This document shows positions 1 through 12,164 of a DNA stretch of 64,000 nt, piece after piece. Both the position numbers and the translations under genes were made by a program. This DNA comes from Silene conica (taxonomy: Eukaryota; Streptophyta; Magnoliopsida; Caryophyllales; Caryophyllaceae). The notes below the pieces were generated by a model. The model was not told the DNA's origin. It saw nothing but the letters and a program-made list of their open reading frames with translations, and did no database searches. Each line of letters begins with the position of its first letter. Within the stretch, counting starts at the first letter, position 1. The DNA is taken from positions 56,577,181 through 56,641,180 of the forward strand of contig CM055315.2 of NCBI GenBank assembly GCA_029255685.2. Reading direction: 5' to 3'.

Positions 1-1165
1 CCAACAGACCCACCCGAGACCAACAACCCCGACATTCACCACCCCCGACACCTAACACAACCCCTGGCCTCCCCACTGGCACCACCAGGCTCGCCACCGA
101 GCCGCGGTGGTTCCAGGGAGGGAGTAGGTGGTCGTCGACCACCACCCACGACGCCATAAACCGACTGCCAACCCAACACCCTCAGTTGCTATTCTGCCTT
201 AGCAATACAACCACCCGCAACGAACCCCACCATACGAACGACATAAACCACCAAGACCCACCGTGATAACCACCCTTCTAACACCCAGACCACTACCAAA
301 CTAGCTACCTTAAAACCCAGAACAATCGCGAGCAACAACCACCTCGAATCCATTCCAAACACCCTACGTTCAAAACCCCTGTTCTGAAAACGAACGGAAA
401 ACGACTGACACGGCTACAAACTGCCACACGCGACGCCCCTAGGTGGTCAACGACGGCATGACCAAGGTCCAAAACATAAATACTAATATCATATATTGAT
501 TTTAAACAAAGAACCAGTGTTATAACAGGATTACACGACTAACATGGCGAATTGAAAGAGGGGGGGCAAGCAGAGAAACGTGAAGCAGAGGTGAACTTAC
601 TTGTTTCACCGTGATTTCGAGCAACCAAGGATCACCCTAAACCCACCGTGAGAGCCTCCCTCTCACTCTCTGGTATGGCGGCAGCAACACCATGTGTATG
701 TGTGAGGCGTTAGATTAGGTTAGGGTAGGGTTTGGAGAGTTTCTATAAGGCAGCAGGATGAGGTGTTTATCACGTTATATTGGTTTGTATGTTTATGTCG
801 AGATGGGCTATTTTATATGTTGGCACACATACCGAGGCCCAAGCGTTTATTCACACACGATCTATTAACTAACTCGCATACTCGCCCCTTCACTTAACAA
901 CATATAAAAATAACACTTACTCGATAATAAATTATCGAGTATAACGTTAAATAACCATCAACGCGTCAAAATAAATAATAAACTTAATAAATAATAAAAT
1001 AAACTAAATAATAAAATATGAGGTATTACAGTCTTCCCTCCTTAAAATGAACTTCGTCCCGAAGTTCACCATCCATGGTCAACAACATGGTCCCTAGGCA
1101 CACAAAAAGTATCACCACATAACATCCAATACCACTAAGAGTACTTTAGAAGCTCGAAATGTTAC
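1..1165 (-). mobile_element. Ty3/gypsy (Tekay/Del-like) LTR and 3' end, partial
   Basis: Read on the minus strand, the LTR starts with TGTAATACC at 1030 and runs off the left window edge. It is preceded (1031-1043) by a purine-rich tract AAGGAGGGAAGAC, the polypurine tract position, and by about 120 bp of element interior that ends abruptly at 1165, where the tandem array begins. The purine tract directly followed by TGTAATACC is typical of the Tekay/Del chromovirus lineage; that lineage call is by resemblance. This is a fossil fragment with no coding capacity in view. The first 480 bp are markedly GC- and CCACC-rich compared with the rest. The single GGTCGTCGACC near 129 is not paired with a second copy. 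Confidence 0.7.
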
Positions 1166-1982
1166 ATAGTCAGCGGTTATGCTATACATAGAGTCGGTGT
1201 CGTGGTTATGCGTCCCGATAGCTAGTGTCGTGGTTATGCGATCTAGTGGTCAGTGGTAACGGTTATGTTCCCTGATGACGTTCATTCTATTCTTGTGTGT
1301 TATTTCTTTGATTGGCCATGCCACGTCGTTGTTGGCCGCCGAGTTTATCATTTGGTTGTTTTTTGTATGAGTGAACATGCCACCTAGTTGTTGGCCGCTG
1401 AGTCATTCACTTGGTTGATTACCCGTTTTGATAATAGTTCCTATGTTGACTGTGATTATGTTTCACATGATGATCTATGCCATTTTCACATGTTTTGACG
1501 TACTGTTCATCCCTTGTTCATGATGGTCATATTCGAATATATATCATGTTCGATTACTTATTTAAGAATATGCATGTTCATATGTATATGTTATGTCGTA
1601 TTACCGTTTACGTGTTTTATGACAAAAAGTGGCTGGGAGAACCTCGAGTTACTCCCCACTGACTGTGGCGTACATGTTTCATGTATGTAGGTTGGTCTGT
1701 TTGGGGAATATGTGTGGCTAGCGAGCATTGTTGATTATTCGACAGTTACCCATTTACGATTTTCTTAGATTTAAATTATGTTGCTATTGAGGGATAACTT
1801 ATCCCTGTAAAATTTTCAATTATACTATATAAGTTTTACTTTCTCTTTAGTTTTAATCTTCCGCATGTTGTTTTGATATTCAGCGATCAAGTTTTATTTA
1901 TATATGTCGAATGTTTTTATAACTATCGCATTTCCGCTGCAAGTTAGTTGTTTATTGTTATGTAATATCGCGGGATGTCACA
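1166..1982 (+). mobile_element. LTR-like block of array unit 1, left-truncated
   Basis: This is the right part of the LTR-like sequence found whole at 4895-6317, 9234-10647 and 13556-14979. It ends GCGGGATGTCACA at 1982. The stretch around 1630-1680 (GGCTGGGAGAACCTCGAG and the following CTCCCCACTGACTGTGGCG) matches, on the opposite strand, the gypsy LTR at 24300-24360, which supports its LTR identity. It joins abruptly to the minus-strand gypsy fragment at 1165. No coding capacity. Confidence 0.65.
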
Positions 1983-2814
1983 TAGAGTTTAAGGGCATAC
2001 CGTAGAATTTAAATAATGTAGGGGTACAACGTAGAAAATTGAAAAACTCGAGGGTACACCGTAAAATATCCCAAAATATAATTAATACCTAATGAATCAT
2101 AAAATGATGAAATTGTTACCATCTTGAAACTTTCGTTAGCAAAATCACACTTCTATAACAAAAAATCATAAAAAAAATACAATCTTTCACCTTGAAAGAC
2201 AAAGACGAACACAATCTAGGTTCATTCATTGAAATTCTTAATTCCTAAAGTTCGCTAAAATTTCCGATTTTCCGTTTATATATGGTAATAGATTATTACC
2301 ACAAATAAGATTTTACATTTATTTTATTATTATAAGCTATAAATCGTCTAGTTAATTTACATAAAAAAAATTAATAGTTGCATTTCATGCGAAAATACTA
2401 AGCATCATTACTATATAATTAATTAAAATAATTCATCAAAAACACATAAGAACATCTAAATCTTTTTAAAACGATTATAATAAATGAGTAACCTAACACA
2501 CAAATCGTTTATTTTAGGTAATATAATCGATATGAAACTAAAGTTGGTTAAATTTGAAAGAACCCAATAAAACATCACAATATTTATTCAAAACATTTAT
2601 TCGTAGGAGTCAGATTGGTAAGCAATTTCCTGTTTCCAAAAGCTAATAAATAATTTGAATTAATGAATTTGGTACCATATATTTGTGTAGCTATATAAAT
2701 ATCATACACATGTGTACATTACATTTCACAAAAAAAAATTATAATAACAAATAAAAACATAGCTCACATTTCACCAAAAAAAAAAACCAATAAAAACATA
2801 GTACATTTGAAAAA
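1983..2814 (+). other. Upstream region of peptide gene copy 1
   Basis: An AT-rich stretch of about 830 bp between the LTR-like block and the first gene, with no ORF of note. It begins with three short related phrases (GGGCATACCGTAGAAT, GGGTACAACGTAGAA, GGGTACACCGTAAAAT at about 1992-2070). The proximal promoter with a TATA box lies at its right end. Equivalent stretches precede the other copies at 6318-7149, 10648-11476, 14980-15810 and 27002-27725. Confidence 0.7.
2692..2700 (+). promoter_or_regulatory. TATA box of peptide gene copy 1
   Basis: TATATAAAT, 115 bp upstream of the ATG. This implies a 5' leader of roughly 80-90 nt containing A-rich runs. The same element is present at the same place before every intact copy. 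Confidence 0.75.
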
Positions 2815-3502
2815 ATGGAGTTTCTTATTTCATTGAAGTCAACCTTGTTCCTTGCTCTAATAATTTCATCAAGTTAGTTATTTTTTCTATTTATTTTTAT
2901 GCATTATCTTTATTAGCAACTTCAAAGATTTTGTATATGCTTTTAGTCTGTGACCTTTTTTATAACAATTTATCATTTATTTAAAGAACTCAAAGTGTTT
3001 GAAAAATTAGAACGCGATTTTTATTCGTTTTTCAGTTATTACTAGTTATTTTTCACGTAGCTTTTATATAATTCAGAAATAATTTGGTATCCAAATTTAT
3101 AAAAGTACGATCTCACTTTCTGTAGTACACAATCATAATTTCATTGGTTTACATATTAAAAATGTAAATAGTCTTACGCAAGTGTTATATATTGTATAAA
3201 ATTGTTTTGTACTTTTTATAAAAAAAATCATACTTATTAAAAAAATATATCGGTTCATAAATATTAATTTTATTATTGCAGGCTTATCATTTTTTTTCAG
3301 TGAAGTGGATTCGAGTTCGTTGAATGTTGTTCGAGCAAAAGAAAATATCAACACGAACATTATAATAACTATAAAACCTTGTACACAAAATAGTGATTGT
3401 ACTGATTATTCGGCTCAATATTGTAACCCTGCAAGAAGATGTTTTGGACGTTGCATAGAAGGTTACTGTAGGTGTACTGGTATATGTGGTGTCAATTATT
3501 AA
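2815..3502 (+). CDS. Secreted 8-Cys peptide, copy 1 (2 exons)
   Basis: Two exons: 2815-2872 and 3282-3502, with a 409-bp phase-1 intron (donor GTTAGT, acceptor TTATTGCAG). The split codon gives Ser20. The product is 92 residues. Residues 1 to about 25 form a hydrophobic signal peptide (mostly exon 1), about 26-52 a cysteine-free spacer or propeptide, and 53-92 a cysteine-rich domain with Cys at 53, 59, 67, 73, 77, 82, 84 and 88 (spacing 5-7-5-3-4-1-3). A signal peptide in exon 1 and cysteines in exon 2 is the usual layout of plant defensin-like and nodule-specific cysteine-rich (NCR) peptide genes. The Cys-x5-Cys-Asp-like start and Cys-x4-Cys-x-Cys end resemble the late-nodulin/NCR pattern, but the spacing is not that of classical plant defensins, so the family is uncertain. 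A secreted defence or signalling peptide is likely. AATAAA at 3599-3604. Confidence 0.85.
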
Positions 3503-4894
3503 ATTATTCGACACTTTTTATATTTAATAACTAAAATATGCAACTGGTCACATACGCAAGTGTATTCATATATGTTACCTTTGTTGACTCACTCGAGTAA
3601 TAAAGTTTCTCAACAATTTTACATGGAATGAAAATAACTTTCTTTATTGGACTCAAGATTGTAGTTTAGTATCATTAATATCCCTTAATAACCAATTGCA
3701 AATATATGTGAACATCAAGAAATTAACATATCATGATGTAAAACTACGTTAAATTAAATTCGCCATCATATTATTATTTAATCATATATGCTTATACTAG
3801 CTAATAAACCATGCAAAATTGCATAAACATGTATAAAATAAATAATTTAACAATTTTTAAAATTAAATAGTTACAATTATTATAGTATATGTCTACGACA
3901 TGTTACACATCTACTCAATTGGTACAAGATTTGAAGGATGGGGGTATCATGGTAATTTGATAGAAAACAGTTCAAGCAGAAGCTTCAAATTGAATACATT
4001 TCAATAATGGAAGAAAGTAAGCTTCTACATAACTTTCCGAAATGTCAATACGACAAGCCTAACTTCCAAATTTTATATCACAAGATATAATCATGATAAT
4101 CCTATGATTCTTGTATTAGTGGAAAGATTAAGGTCCTAAATTCATAATGGAATTTAAATCAGCACCATATTAGGTCTATAAGTTGCGTTATGGCCAATGC
4201 AAATATATTGCGCATTACTAGACAACGCATGACCTATGTTCACTAAAAGAACATGAATTCAAGATTTACTCAACATTAAAGGTTGATTCTTTTTGGGAAA
4301 AAAGTGACGTCCGATAGATTTTAAATTAGAAATTATGGACCTTGATTTTCGCACTGAGCTAAGAGATATGTCTCCTACAAGATGCGTCTGATTTCCAGAG
4401 TTGTTCTCCAACCCAGTTTTGGTCCCTCTTAAAACTTGAGACCTAAGGCCTCTAAAACCTTCTAAGTTGTGTTACCAATGAGCCCATTGGACTCTAGGGA
4501 TAGTTTAGAGCATTTTTAGGAGCCTTTCAACTTGAAAATACACTCATCTGAATCAAGCTAATTAAAATAAAGCCCAAGTGGTTCGCCAATTCTCGGATTT
4601 TGGAGCATATGCACAATGTCGCTTTCAACCTTTCCTCTTTTGATCAAGAAAGCACTAGTACTATTTTGGAAGCTTTCACAAGTCTCTTACGGTGCATTTC
4701 AATTGCCAAGAAGTCAACATCATTGTAGATGACCAACGGAGCAAGAAAGAAAAAAGGAAGGTTATACTTATTTGTGGAAGTCTAAGATGTGTAAGGTCAT
4801 TAATGTGTAAGATGTGTTTGTTAGCAACCAATTCGTGGCCCTTAGATGGTTAAGATTTTAAAGCCTTAGTCTATATACAACTAGGAAACTAACT
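3503..4894 (+). other. Downstream spacer of unit 1
   Basis: This holds the 3' UTR with AATAAA at 3599-3604, then AT-rich sequence, then the remains of a 78-codon frame (about 3900-4137; this copy has an in-frame TAA), then about 650 bp with no convincing gene. The phrase GCATATGCACAATGTC at 4605-4620 is the point at which three other units are broken. Equivalent spacers are 7838-9233, 12165-13555, 16499-17612, 28414-29528, and 29717-30829 continued at 33279-33547. Confidence 0.6.
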
Positions 4895-6317
4895 TGTAAC
4901 ATTCGTATTTTAAGAATGAATATATGAGTTTTTAGAGACCCTAAATTCGTTGCTTAGTGCTTGGACATCGCGTATTTTCTTAGTGGCTCCCTCACAAACC
5001 CCTTACTCATGGACTCTTCAACTTGTCTTTGCAATTCTTGAGTATATTTTCAATCACTTCCTTGTTGGTAATTTAAGTGTAATTACCGGTTCATTTTCCG
5101 TAATTTGGGTTTGGTTCAAAGACGGGCGAACTTTTAAATAATAGAGTTAGTTCGGGAAGTACGGAGTGTACACTAGACTACTGTTTAAAAGTTTGCGGTA
5201 TAGTTGTCTTACGAACGACTATGCGGGGGTCTGGCTTATGTTTGGGTGACGGTTATGTTATTCTAAGATGTTTTGGTAACGGTTATGTTACCTTGTTTGT
5301 CAATAGATAGCGGTGGTACGATTTGTGTATCATTGTAATGAACTAATGCCACCCAAGTTATGGGATTTATCTTTGTTCGGGATTGGTCGAAGGTCGTGAT
5401 CATGCGCTCCCGTAGTTGGAGGTCGTGCTTATGTGCTCCGGTCCCCGTGTGGCGTTCGGTGTAGGTTATTACATCGAAAGGTCTGGCCAGGTCTTAGGCA
5501 TATAGTCAGCGGTTATGCTATACATAGAGTCGGTGTCGTGGTTATGCGTCCCGATAGCTAGTGTCGTGGTTATGCGATCTAGTGGTCAGTGGTAACGGTT
5601 ATGTTCCCTGATGACGTTCATTCTATTCTTGTGTGTTATTTATTTGATTGGCCATGCCACGTCGTTGTTGGCCGCTGAGTTTATCATTTGGTTGTTTTTT
5701 GTATGAGTGAACATGCCACCTAGTTGTTGGCCGCTAAGTCATTCACTTGGTTGATTACCCGTTTTGATAATAGTTCATATGTTGACTGTGATTATGTTTC
5801 ACATGATGATCTACGCCATTTTCACATGTTTTGACGTACCGTTCATCCCTTGTTCATGATGGTCATATTCGAATATATATCATGTTTGATTACATATTTA
5901 AGAATATGCATGTTCATATGTATATGTTATGTCGTATTACCGTTTACGTGTTTTATGACAAAAAGTGGCTGGGAGAACCTCGAGTTACTCCCCACTGACT
6001 GTGGCGTACATGTTTCATGTATGTAGGTTGGTCTGTTTGGGGAATATGTGTGGCTAGCGAGCATTGTTGATTATTCGACAGTTACCCATTTACGATTTTC
6101 TTAGATTTAAATTATGTTGCTATTGAGGGATAACTTATCCCTGTAAATTTTAAATTTTACTATATAAGTTTTACCTTCTCTTTAGTTTTAATCTTCTGCA
6201 TGTTGTTTTGATATTCCGCGATCAAGTTTTATTTATATATGTCGAATGTTTTTATAACTATCACATTTCCGCTGCAAGTTACTTGTTTATTGTTATGTAA
6301 TATCGCGGGATGTCACA
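4895..6317 (+). mobile_element. LTR-like block at unit 1/2 junction, gypsy type
   Basis: It begins TGTAACATTCGTATTTT and ends GCGGGATGTCACA. The ends resemble those of the gypsy LTR at 24036-27001 (TGTAACATCCCGC and TTTTACA), and internal segments are shared with it. No primer-binding site follows and no polypurine tract precedes, so it is best read as a solo LTR in plus orientation. I could not find a matching 5-bp target duplication (TAACT against TAGAG), so either the boundaries are slightly off or the flanks have changed. It contains several small hairpins with loop GGTTAT (5256-5292 and onward) and two CATGCC-GTTGGCC-AGT repeats. The 63-codon frame near its start is not regarded as a gene. 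Confidence 0.6.
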
Positions 6318-7025
6318 TAGAGTTTAAGGGCATACCGTAGAATTTAAATAATGTAGGGATACAACGTAGAAAATTGAAAAACTCGAGGGTACACCGTAAA
6401 ATATCCCAAAATATAATTAATACCTAATGAATCATAAAATGATGAAATTGTTACCATCTTGAAACTTTCGTTAGCAAAATCACACTTCTATAACAAATAA
6501 TCATAAAAAAAATACAATCTTTCACTTTGAAAGACAAAGAAGATCACAATCTAGGATCATTCATTGAAATTCTTAATTCCTAAAGTTCGCTAAAATTTCC
6601 GATTTTCCGTTTATATATGGTAATAGATTATTACCACAAATAAGATTTTATATTATTTTATTACTATAAGCTATAAATCGTCTAGTTAATTTACATAAAA
6701 AAAATTAATAGTTGCATTTCATGCGAAGATACTAAGCATCATTACTATATAATTAATTAAAATAATTCATCAAAAACACATAAGAACATCTAAATCTTTT
6801 TAAAACGATTATAATAAATGAGTAACCTAACACACAAATCGTTTATTTTAGGTAATATAATTGATATGAAACTAAAGTTGGTTAAATTTGAAAGAACCCA
6901 ATAAAACATCACAATATTTATTCAAAACATATATTCGTAGGAGTCAGATTGGTAGGCAATTTCCTGTTTCCAAAAGCTAATAAATAATTTGAATTAATGA
7001 ATTTGGTACCATATATTTGTGTAGC

Positions 7026-7034
7026 TATATAAAT
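7026..7034 (+). promoter_or_regulatory. TATA box of peptide gene copy 2
   Basis: TATATAAAT, 116 bp upstream of the ATG at 7150, in the same context as copy 1. Confidence 0.75.
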
Positions 7035-7149
7035 ATCATACACATGTGTACATTACATTTCACAAAAAAAAATTTTAATAACAAATAAAAACATAGCTCA
7101 CATTTCACCAAAAAAAAAAAACAAATAAAAACATAGTACATTTGAAAAA

Positions 7150-7837
7150 ATGGAGTTTCTTATTTCATTGAAGTCAACCTTGTTCCTTGCTCTATTAATT
7201 TCATCAAGTTAGTTATTTTTTCTATTTATTTTAATGCATTATCTTTATTAGCAACTTCAAAAATTTTGTATATGCTTTTAGTCTGTGACCTTTTTTATAA
7301 CAATTTATCATTTATTTAAAGAACTCAAAGTGTTTGAAAAATTAGAACGCGATTTTTATTCGTTTTTCAATTATTACTAGTTATTTTTCACGTAGCTTTT
7401 ATATAATTCAGAAATAATTTGGTATCCAAATATATAAAAGTACGATCTCACTTTCTGTAGTACAAAATCATAATTTCATTGGTTTACATATTGAAAATGT
7501 AAATAGTCTTACGCAAGTGTTATATATTGTATAAAACTGTTTTGTACTTTTTATAAAAAAAATCATACTTATTAAAAAAATATATCGGTTCATAAATATT
7601 AATTTTATTATTGCAGGCTTGTCATTTTTTTTCAGTGAAGTGGATTCGAGTTCGTTGAATGTTGTTCGAGCAAAAGAAAATATCAACACGAACATTATAA
7701 TAACTATAAAACCTTGTACACAAAATAGTGATTGTACTGATTATTCGGCTCAATATTGTAACCCTGCAAGAAGATGTTTTGGACGTTGCATAGAAGGTTA
7801 CTGTAGGTGTACTGGTATATGTGGTGTCAATTATTAA
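7150..7837 (+). CDS. Secreted 8-Cys peptide, copy 2 (2 exons)
   Basis: Exons 7150-7207 and 7617-7837 with a 409-bp phase-1 intron, exactly as in copy 1. The 92-residue product differs from the other copies only in the signal peptide (Ile16 to Leu). The cysteine domain (Cys 53, 59, 67, 73, 77, 82, 84, 88) is identical. AATAAA at 7934-7939. The exon-2 frame opens with TTG after the acceptor; the true start is the exon-1 ATG, because only splicing supplies the signal peptide. Family call as for copy 1: defensin-like or NCR-like, unproven. Confidence 0.85.
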
Positions 7838-8234
7838 ATTATTCGACACTTTTTATATTTAATAACTAAAATATGCAACTGGTCACATACGCAAGTGTAT
7901 TCATATATGTTACCTTTGTTGACTCACTCGAGTAATAAAGTTTCTCAACAATTTTACATGGAATGAAAATAACTTTCTTTATTGGACTCAAGATTGTAGT
8001 TTAGTATCATTAATATCCCTTAATAACCAATTGAAAATATATGTGAACATCAAGAAATTAACATATCATGATGTAAAACTACGTTAAATTAAATTCGCCA
8101 TCATATTATTATTTAATCATATATGCTTATACTAGCTAATAAACCATGCAAAATTGCATAAACATGTATAAAATAAATAATTTAACAATTTTTAAAATTA
8201 AATAGTTACAATTATTATAGTATATGTCTACGAC

Positions 8235-8471
8235 ATGTTACACATCTACTCAATTGGTACAAGATTTGAAGGATGGGGGTATCATGGTAATTTGATAGAA
8301 AACAGTCCAAGGAGAAGCTTCAAATTGAATACATTTCAATGGAAGAAAGTAAGCTTCTACATAACTTTCCGAAATGTCAATACGACAAGCCTAACTTCCA
8401 AATTTTATATCACAAGATATAATCATGATAATCCTATGATTCTTGTATTAGTGGAAAGATTAAGGTCTTAA
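8235..8471 (+). other. 78-codon frame in array spacer, doubtful gene
   Basis: An ATG-started frame of 78 codons with no signal peptide, no motif I recognise and no clear promoter. It is open at 8235-8471, 16895-17131, 28811-29047 and 30114-30350. In units 1 and 3 the same stretch carries a 3-bp TAA insertion after the TTTCAA codons, giving an in-frame stop. The loss in two of six near-identical units argues against a required protein. It could be an old transposon scrap or a non-coding transcript segment. Confidence 0.25.
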
Positions 8472-9233
8472 ATTCATAATGGAATTTAAATCAGCACCAT
8501 ATTAGGTCTATAAGTTGCGTTATGGCCAATGCAAATATATTGCGCATTACTAGACAACGCATGACCTATGTTCACTAAAAGAACATGAATTCAAGATTTA
8601 CTCAACATTTAAGGTTGATTCTTTTTGGGATAAAAGTGACGTCCGATAGATTTTAAATTAGAAATTATGGGCCTTGATTTTCGCACTGAGCTAAGAGATA
8701 TGTCTCCTACAAGATGCGTCTGTCCAGAGTTGTTCTCCAACCCAGTTTTGGTCCCTCTCAAAACTTGAGACCTAAGGCCTCTAAAACCTTCTAAGTTGTG
8801 TTACCAATGAGCCCATTGGACTCTAGGGATAGTTTAGAGCATTTTTAGGAGCCTTTCAACTTGAAAATACACTCATCTGAATCAAGCTAATTAAAATAAA
8901 GCCCAAGTGGTTCGCCAATTCTCGAATTTTGGAGCATATGCACAATATCGCTTTCAACCTTTCCTCTTTTGATCAAGAAAGCACTAGTACTATTTTGGAA
9001 GCTTTCACAAGTCTCTTACGGTGCATTTCAATTGCCAAGAAGTCAACATCATTGTAGATGACCAACCGAGCAAGAAAGAAAAAAGGAAGGTTATACTTAT
9101 TTGTGGAAGTCTAAGATGTGTAAGGTCATTAATGTGTAAGATGTGTTTGTTAGCAATCAATTCGTGGCCCTTAGATGGTTAAGATTTTAAAGCCTTTGTC
9201 TATATACAACTAGGAAACTAACTTGTAACATTC

Positions 9234-10647
9234 GTATTTTAAGAATGAATAGATGAGTTTTTAGAGACCCTAAATTCGTTGCTTAGTGCTTGGACATCGC
9301 GTATTTTCTTAGTGGCTCCCTCACAAACCCCTTACTCATGGACTCTTCAACTTGTCTTTGCAATTCTTGAGTATATTTTCAATCACTTCCTTGTTGGTAA
9401 TTTAAGTGTATTTACCGGTTCATTTTCCGTAATTTGGGTTTGGTTCAAAGACGGGCGAACTTTTAAATAATAGAGTTAGTTCGGGAAGTACGGAGTGTAC
9501 ACTAGACTACTGTTTAAAAGTTTGCGGTATAGTTGTCTTACGAACGAATATGCGGGGGTCTGGCTTATGTTTGGGTGACGGTTATGTCATTCGAAGATGT
9601 GTTGGTAACGGTTATGTTACCTTGTTTGTCAATAGATAGCGGTGGTACGATTTGTGTATCATTGTAATGAACTAATGCCACCCAAGTTATGGGATTTATC
9701 TTTGTTCGGGATTGGTCGAAGGTCGTGATCATGCGCTCCCGTAGTTGGAGGTCGTGCTTACGTGCTCCGGTCCCCGTGTGGCGTTCGGTGTAGGTTATTA
9801 CATCGAAAGGTCTGGCCAGGTCTTAGGCATATAGTCAGCGGTTATGCTATACATAGAGTCGGTGTCGTGGTTATGCGTCCCGATAGCTAGTGTCGTGGTT
9901 ATGCGATCTAGTGGTCAGTGGTAACGGTTATGTTCCCTGATGACGTTCATTCTATTCTTGTGTGTTATTTCTTTGATTGGCCATGCCACGTCGTTGTTGG
10001 CCGCTAAGTTTATCATTTGGTTGTTTTTTGTATGAGTGAACATGCCACCTAGTTGTTGGCCGCTAAGTCATTCACTTGGTTGATTACCCGTTTTGATAAT
10101 AGTTCATATGTTGACTGTGATTATGTTTCACATGATGATCTACGCCATTTTCACATGTTTTGACGTACCGTTCATCCCTTGTTCATGATGGTCATATTCG
10201 AATATATATCATATTTGATTACTTATTTAAGAATATGCATGTTCATATGTATATGTTATGTCGTATTACCGTTTACGTGTTTTATGACAAAAAGTGGCTG
10301 GGAGAACCTCGAGTTACTCCCCACTGACTGTGGCGTACATGTTTCATGTATGTAGGTTGGTCTGTTTGGGGAATATGTGTGGCTAGCGAGCATTGTTGAT
10401 TATTCGACAGTTACCCATTTACGATTTTCTTAAATTTAAATTATGTTGCTATTGAGGGATAACTTATCCCTGTAAAATTTTCAATTATACTATATAAGTT
10501 TTACTTTCTCTTTAGTTTTAATCTTCCGCATGTTGTTTTGATATTCAGCGATCAAGTTTTATTTATATATGTCGAATGTTTTTATAACTATCGCATTTCC
10601 GCTGCAAGTTACTTGTTTATTGTTATGTAATATCGCGGGATGTCACA
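9234..10647 (+). mobile_element. LTR-like block at unit 2/3 junction
   Basis: Copy of the block at 4895-6317 with the same ends (TGTAACATTCG and GGGATGTCACA). Two clean hairpins are visible: TGAC-GGTTAT-GTCA at 9576-9589 and GGTAAC-GGTTAT-GTTACC at 9604-9621. No coding capacity. Confidence 0.6.
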
Positions 10648-11353
10648 TAGAGTTTAAGGGCATACCGTAGAATTTAAATAATGTAGGGGTACAACGTAGA
10701 AAATTGAAAAACTCGAGGGTACAGCGTAAAATATCCCAAAATATAATTAATACCTAATGAATCATAAAATATTGAAATTGTTACCATCTTGAAACTTTCG
10801 TTAGCAAAATCACACTTCTATAACAAAAATCATAAAAAAAATACAATCTTTCACCTTGAAAGACAAAGACGAACACAATCTAGGTTCATTCATTGAAATT
10901 CTTAATTCCTAAAGTTCGCTAAAATTTCCGATTTTCCGTTTATATATGGTAATAGATTATTACCACAAATAAGATTTTATATTATTTTATTACTATAAGC
11001 TATAAATCGTCTAGTTAATTTACATAAAAAAAATTAATAGTTGCATTTCATGCGAAGATACTAAGCATCATTACTATATAATTAATTAAAATAATTCATC
11101 AAAAACACATAAGAACATCTAAATCTTTTTAAAACGATTATAATAAAAAGTAACCTAACACACAAATCGTTTATTTTAGGTAATATAATTGATATGAAAC
11201 TAAAGTTGGTTAAATTTGAAAGAACCCAATAAAACATCACAATATTTATTCAAAACATATATTCGTAGGAGTCAGATTGGTAGGCAATTTCCTGTTTCCA
11301 AAAGCTAATAAATAATTTGAATTAATGAATTTGGTACCATATATTTGTGTAGC

Positions 11354-11362
11354 TATATAAAT
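11354..11362 (+). promoter_or_regulatory. TATA box of peptide gene copy 3
   Basis: TATATAAAT, 115 bp upstream of the ATG at 11477. Confidence 0.75.
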
Positions 11363-11476
11363 ATCATACACATGTGTACATTACATTTCACAAAAAAAAA
11401 TTATAATAACAAATAAAAACATAGCTCACATTTCACCAAAAAAAAAAACAAATAAAAACATAGTACATTTGAAAAA

Positions 11477-12164
11477 ATGGAGTTTCTTATTTCATTGAAG
11501 TCAACCTTGTTCCTTGCTCTAATAATTTCATCAAGTTAGTTATTTTTTCTATTTATTTTTATGCATTATCTTTATTAGCAACTTCAAAAATTTTGTATAT
11601 GCTTTTAGTCTGTGACCTTTTTTATAACAATTTATTATTTATTTAAAGAACTCAAAGTGTTTGAAAAATTAGAACGCGATTTTTATTCGTTTTTCAATTA
11701 TTACTAGTTATTTTTCACGTAGCTTTTATATAATTCAGAAATAATTTGGTATCCAAATTTATAAAAGTACGATCTCACTTTCTGTAGTACAAAATCATAA
11801 TTTCATTGGTTTACATATTGAAAATGTAAATAGTCTTACGCAAGTGTTATATATTGTATAAAATTGTTTTGTACTTTTTATAAAAAAAATCATACTTATT
11901 AAAAAAATATATCGGTTCATAAATATTAATTTTATTATTGCAGGCTTGTCATTTTTTTTCAGTGAAGTGGATTCGAGTTCGTTGAATGTTGTTCGAGCAA
12001 AAGAAAATATCAACACGAACATTATAATAACTATAAAACCTTGTACACAAAATAGTGATTGTACTGATTATTCGGCTCAATATTGTAACCCTGCAAGAAG
12101 ATGTTTTGGACGTTGCATAGAAGGTTACTGTAGGTGTACTGGTATATGTGGTGTCAATTATTAA
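11477..12164 (+). CDS. Secreted 8-Cys peptide, copy 3 (2 exons)
   Basis: Exons 11477-11534 and 11944-12164, intron 409 bp, phase 1. The predicted 92-residue protein is the same as copy 1: signal peptide, cysteine-free spacer of about 25 residues, then eight cysteines with spacing 5-7-5-3-4-1-3. AATAAA at 12261-12266. All splice signals are intact. Downstream, the 78-codon frame of this unit is interrupted. Role inferred as secreted defence or signalling peptide; the family is not certain. Confidence 0.85.

Noticed and set aside
129-139. Single GGTCGTCGACC in the left-edge LTR as another member of the palindrome family
   Set aside because: It has no partner about 21 bp away on either side and differs in the core, so it is likely chance.
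3287-3514. 75-codon minus-strand frames over exon 2 of each peptide gene
   Set aside because: They are the opposite strand of a spliced gene with good splice sites, TATA box and signal peptide. They are open only because the plus strand is conserved.
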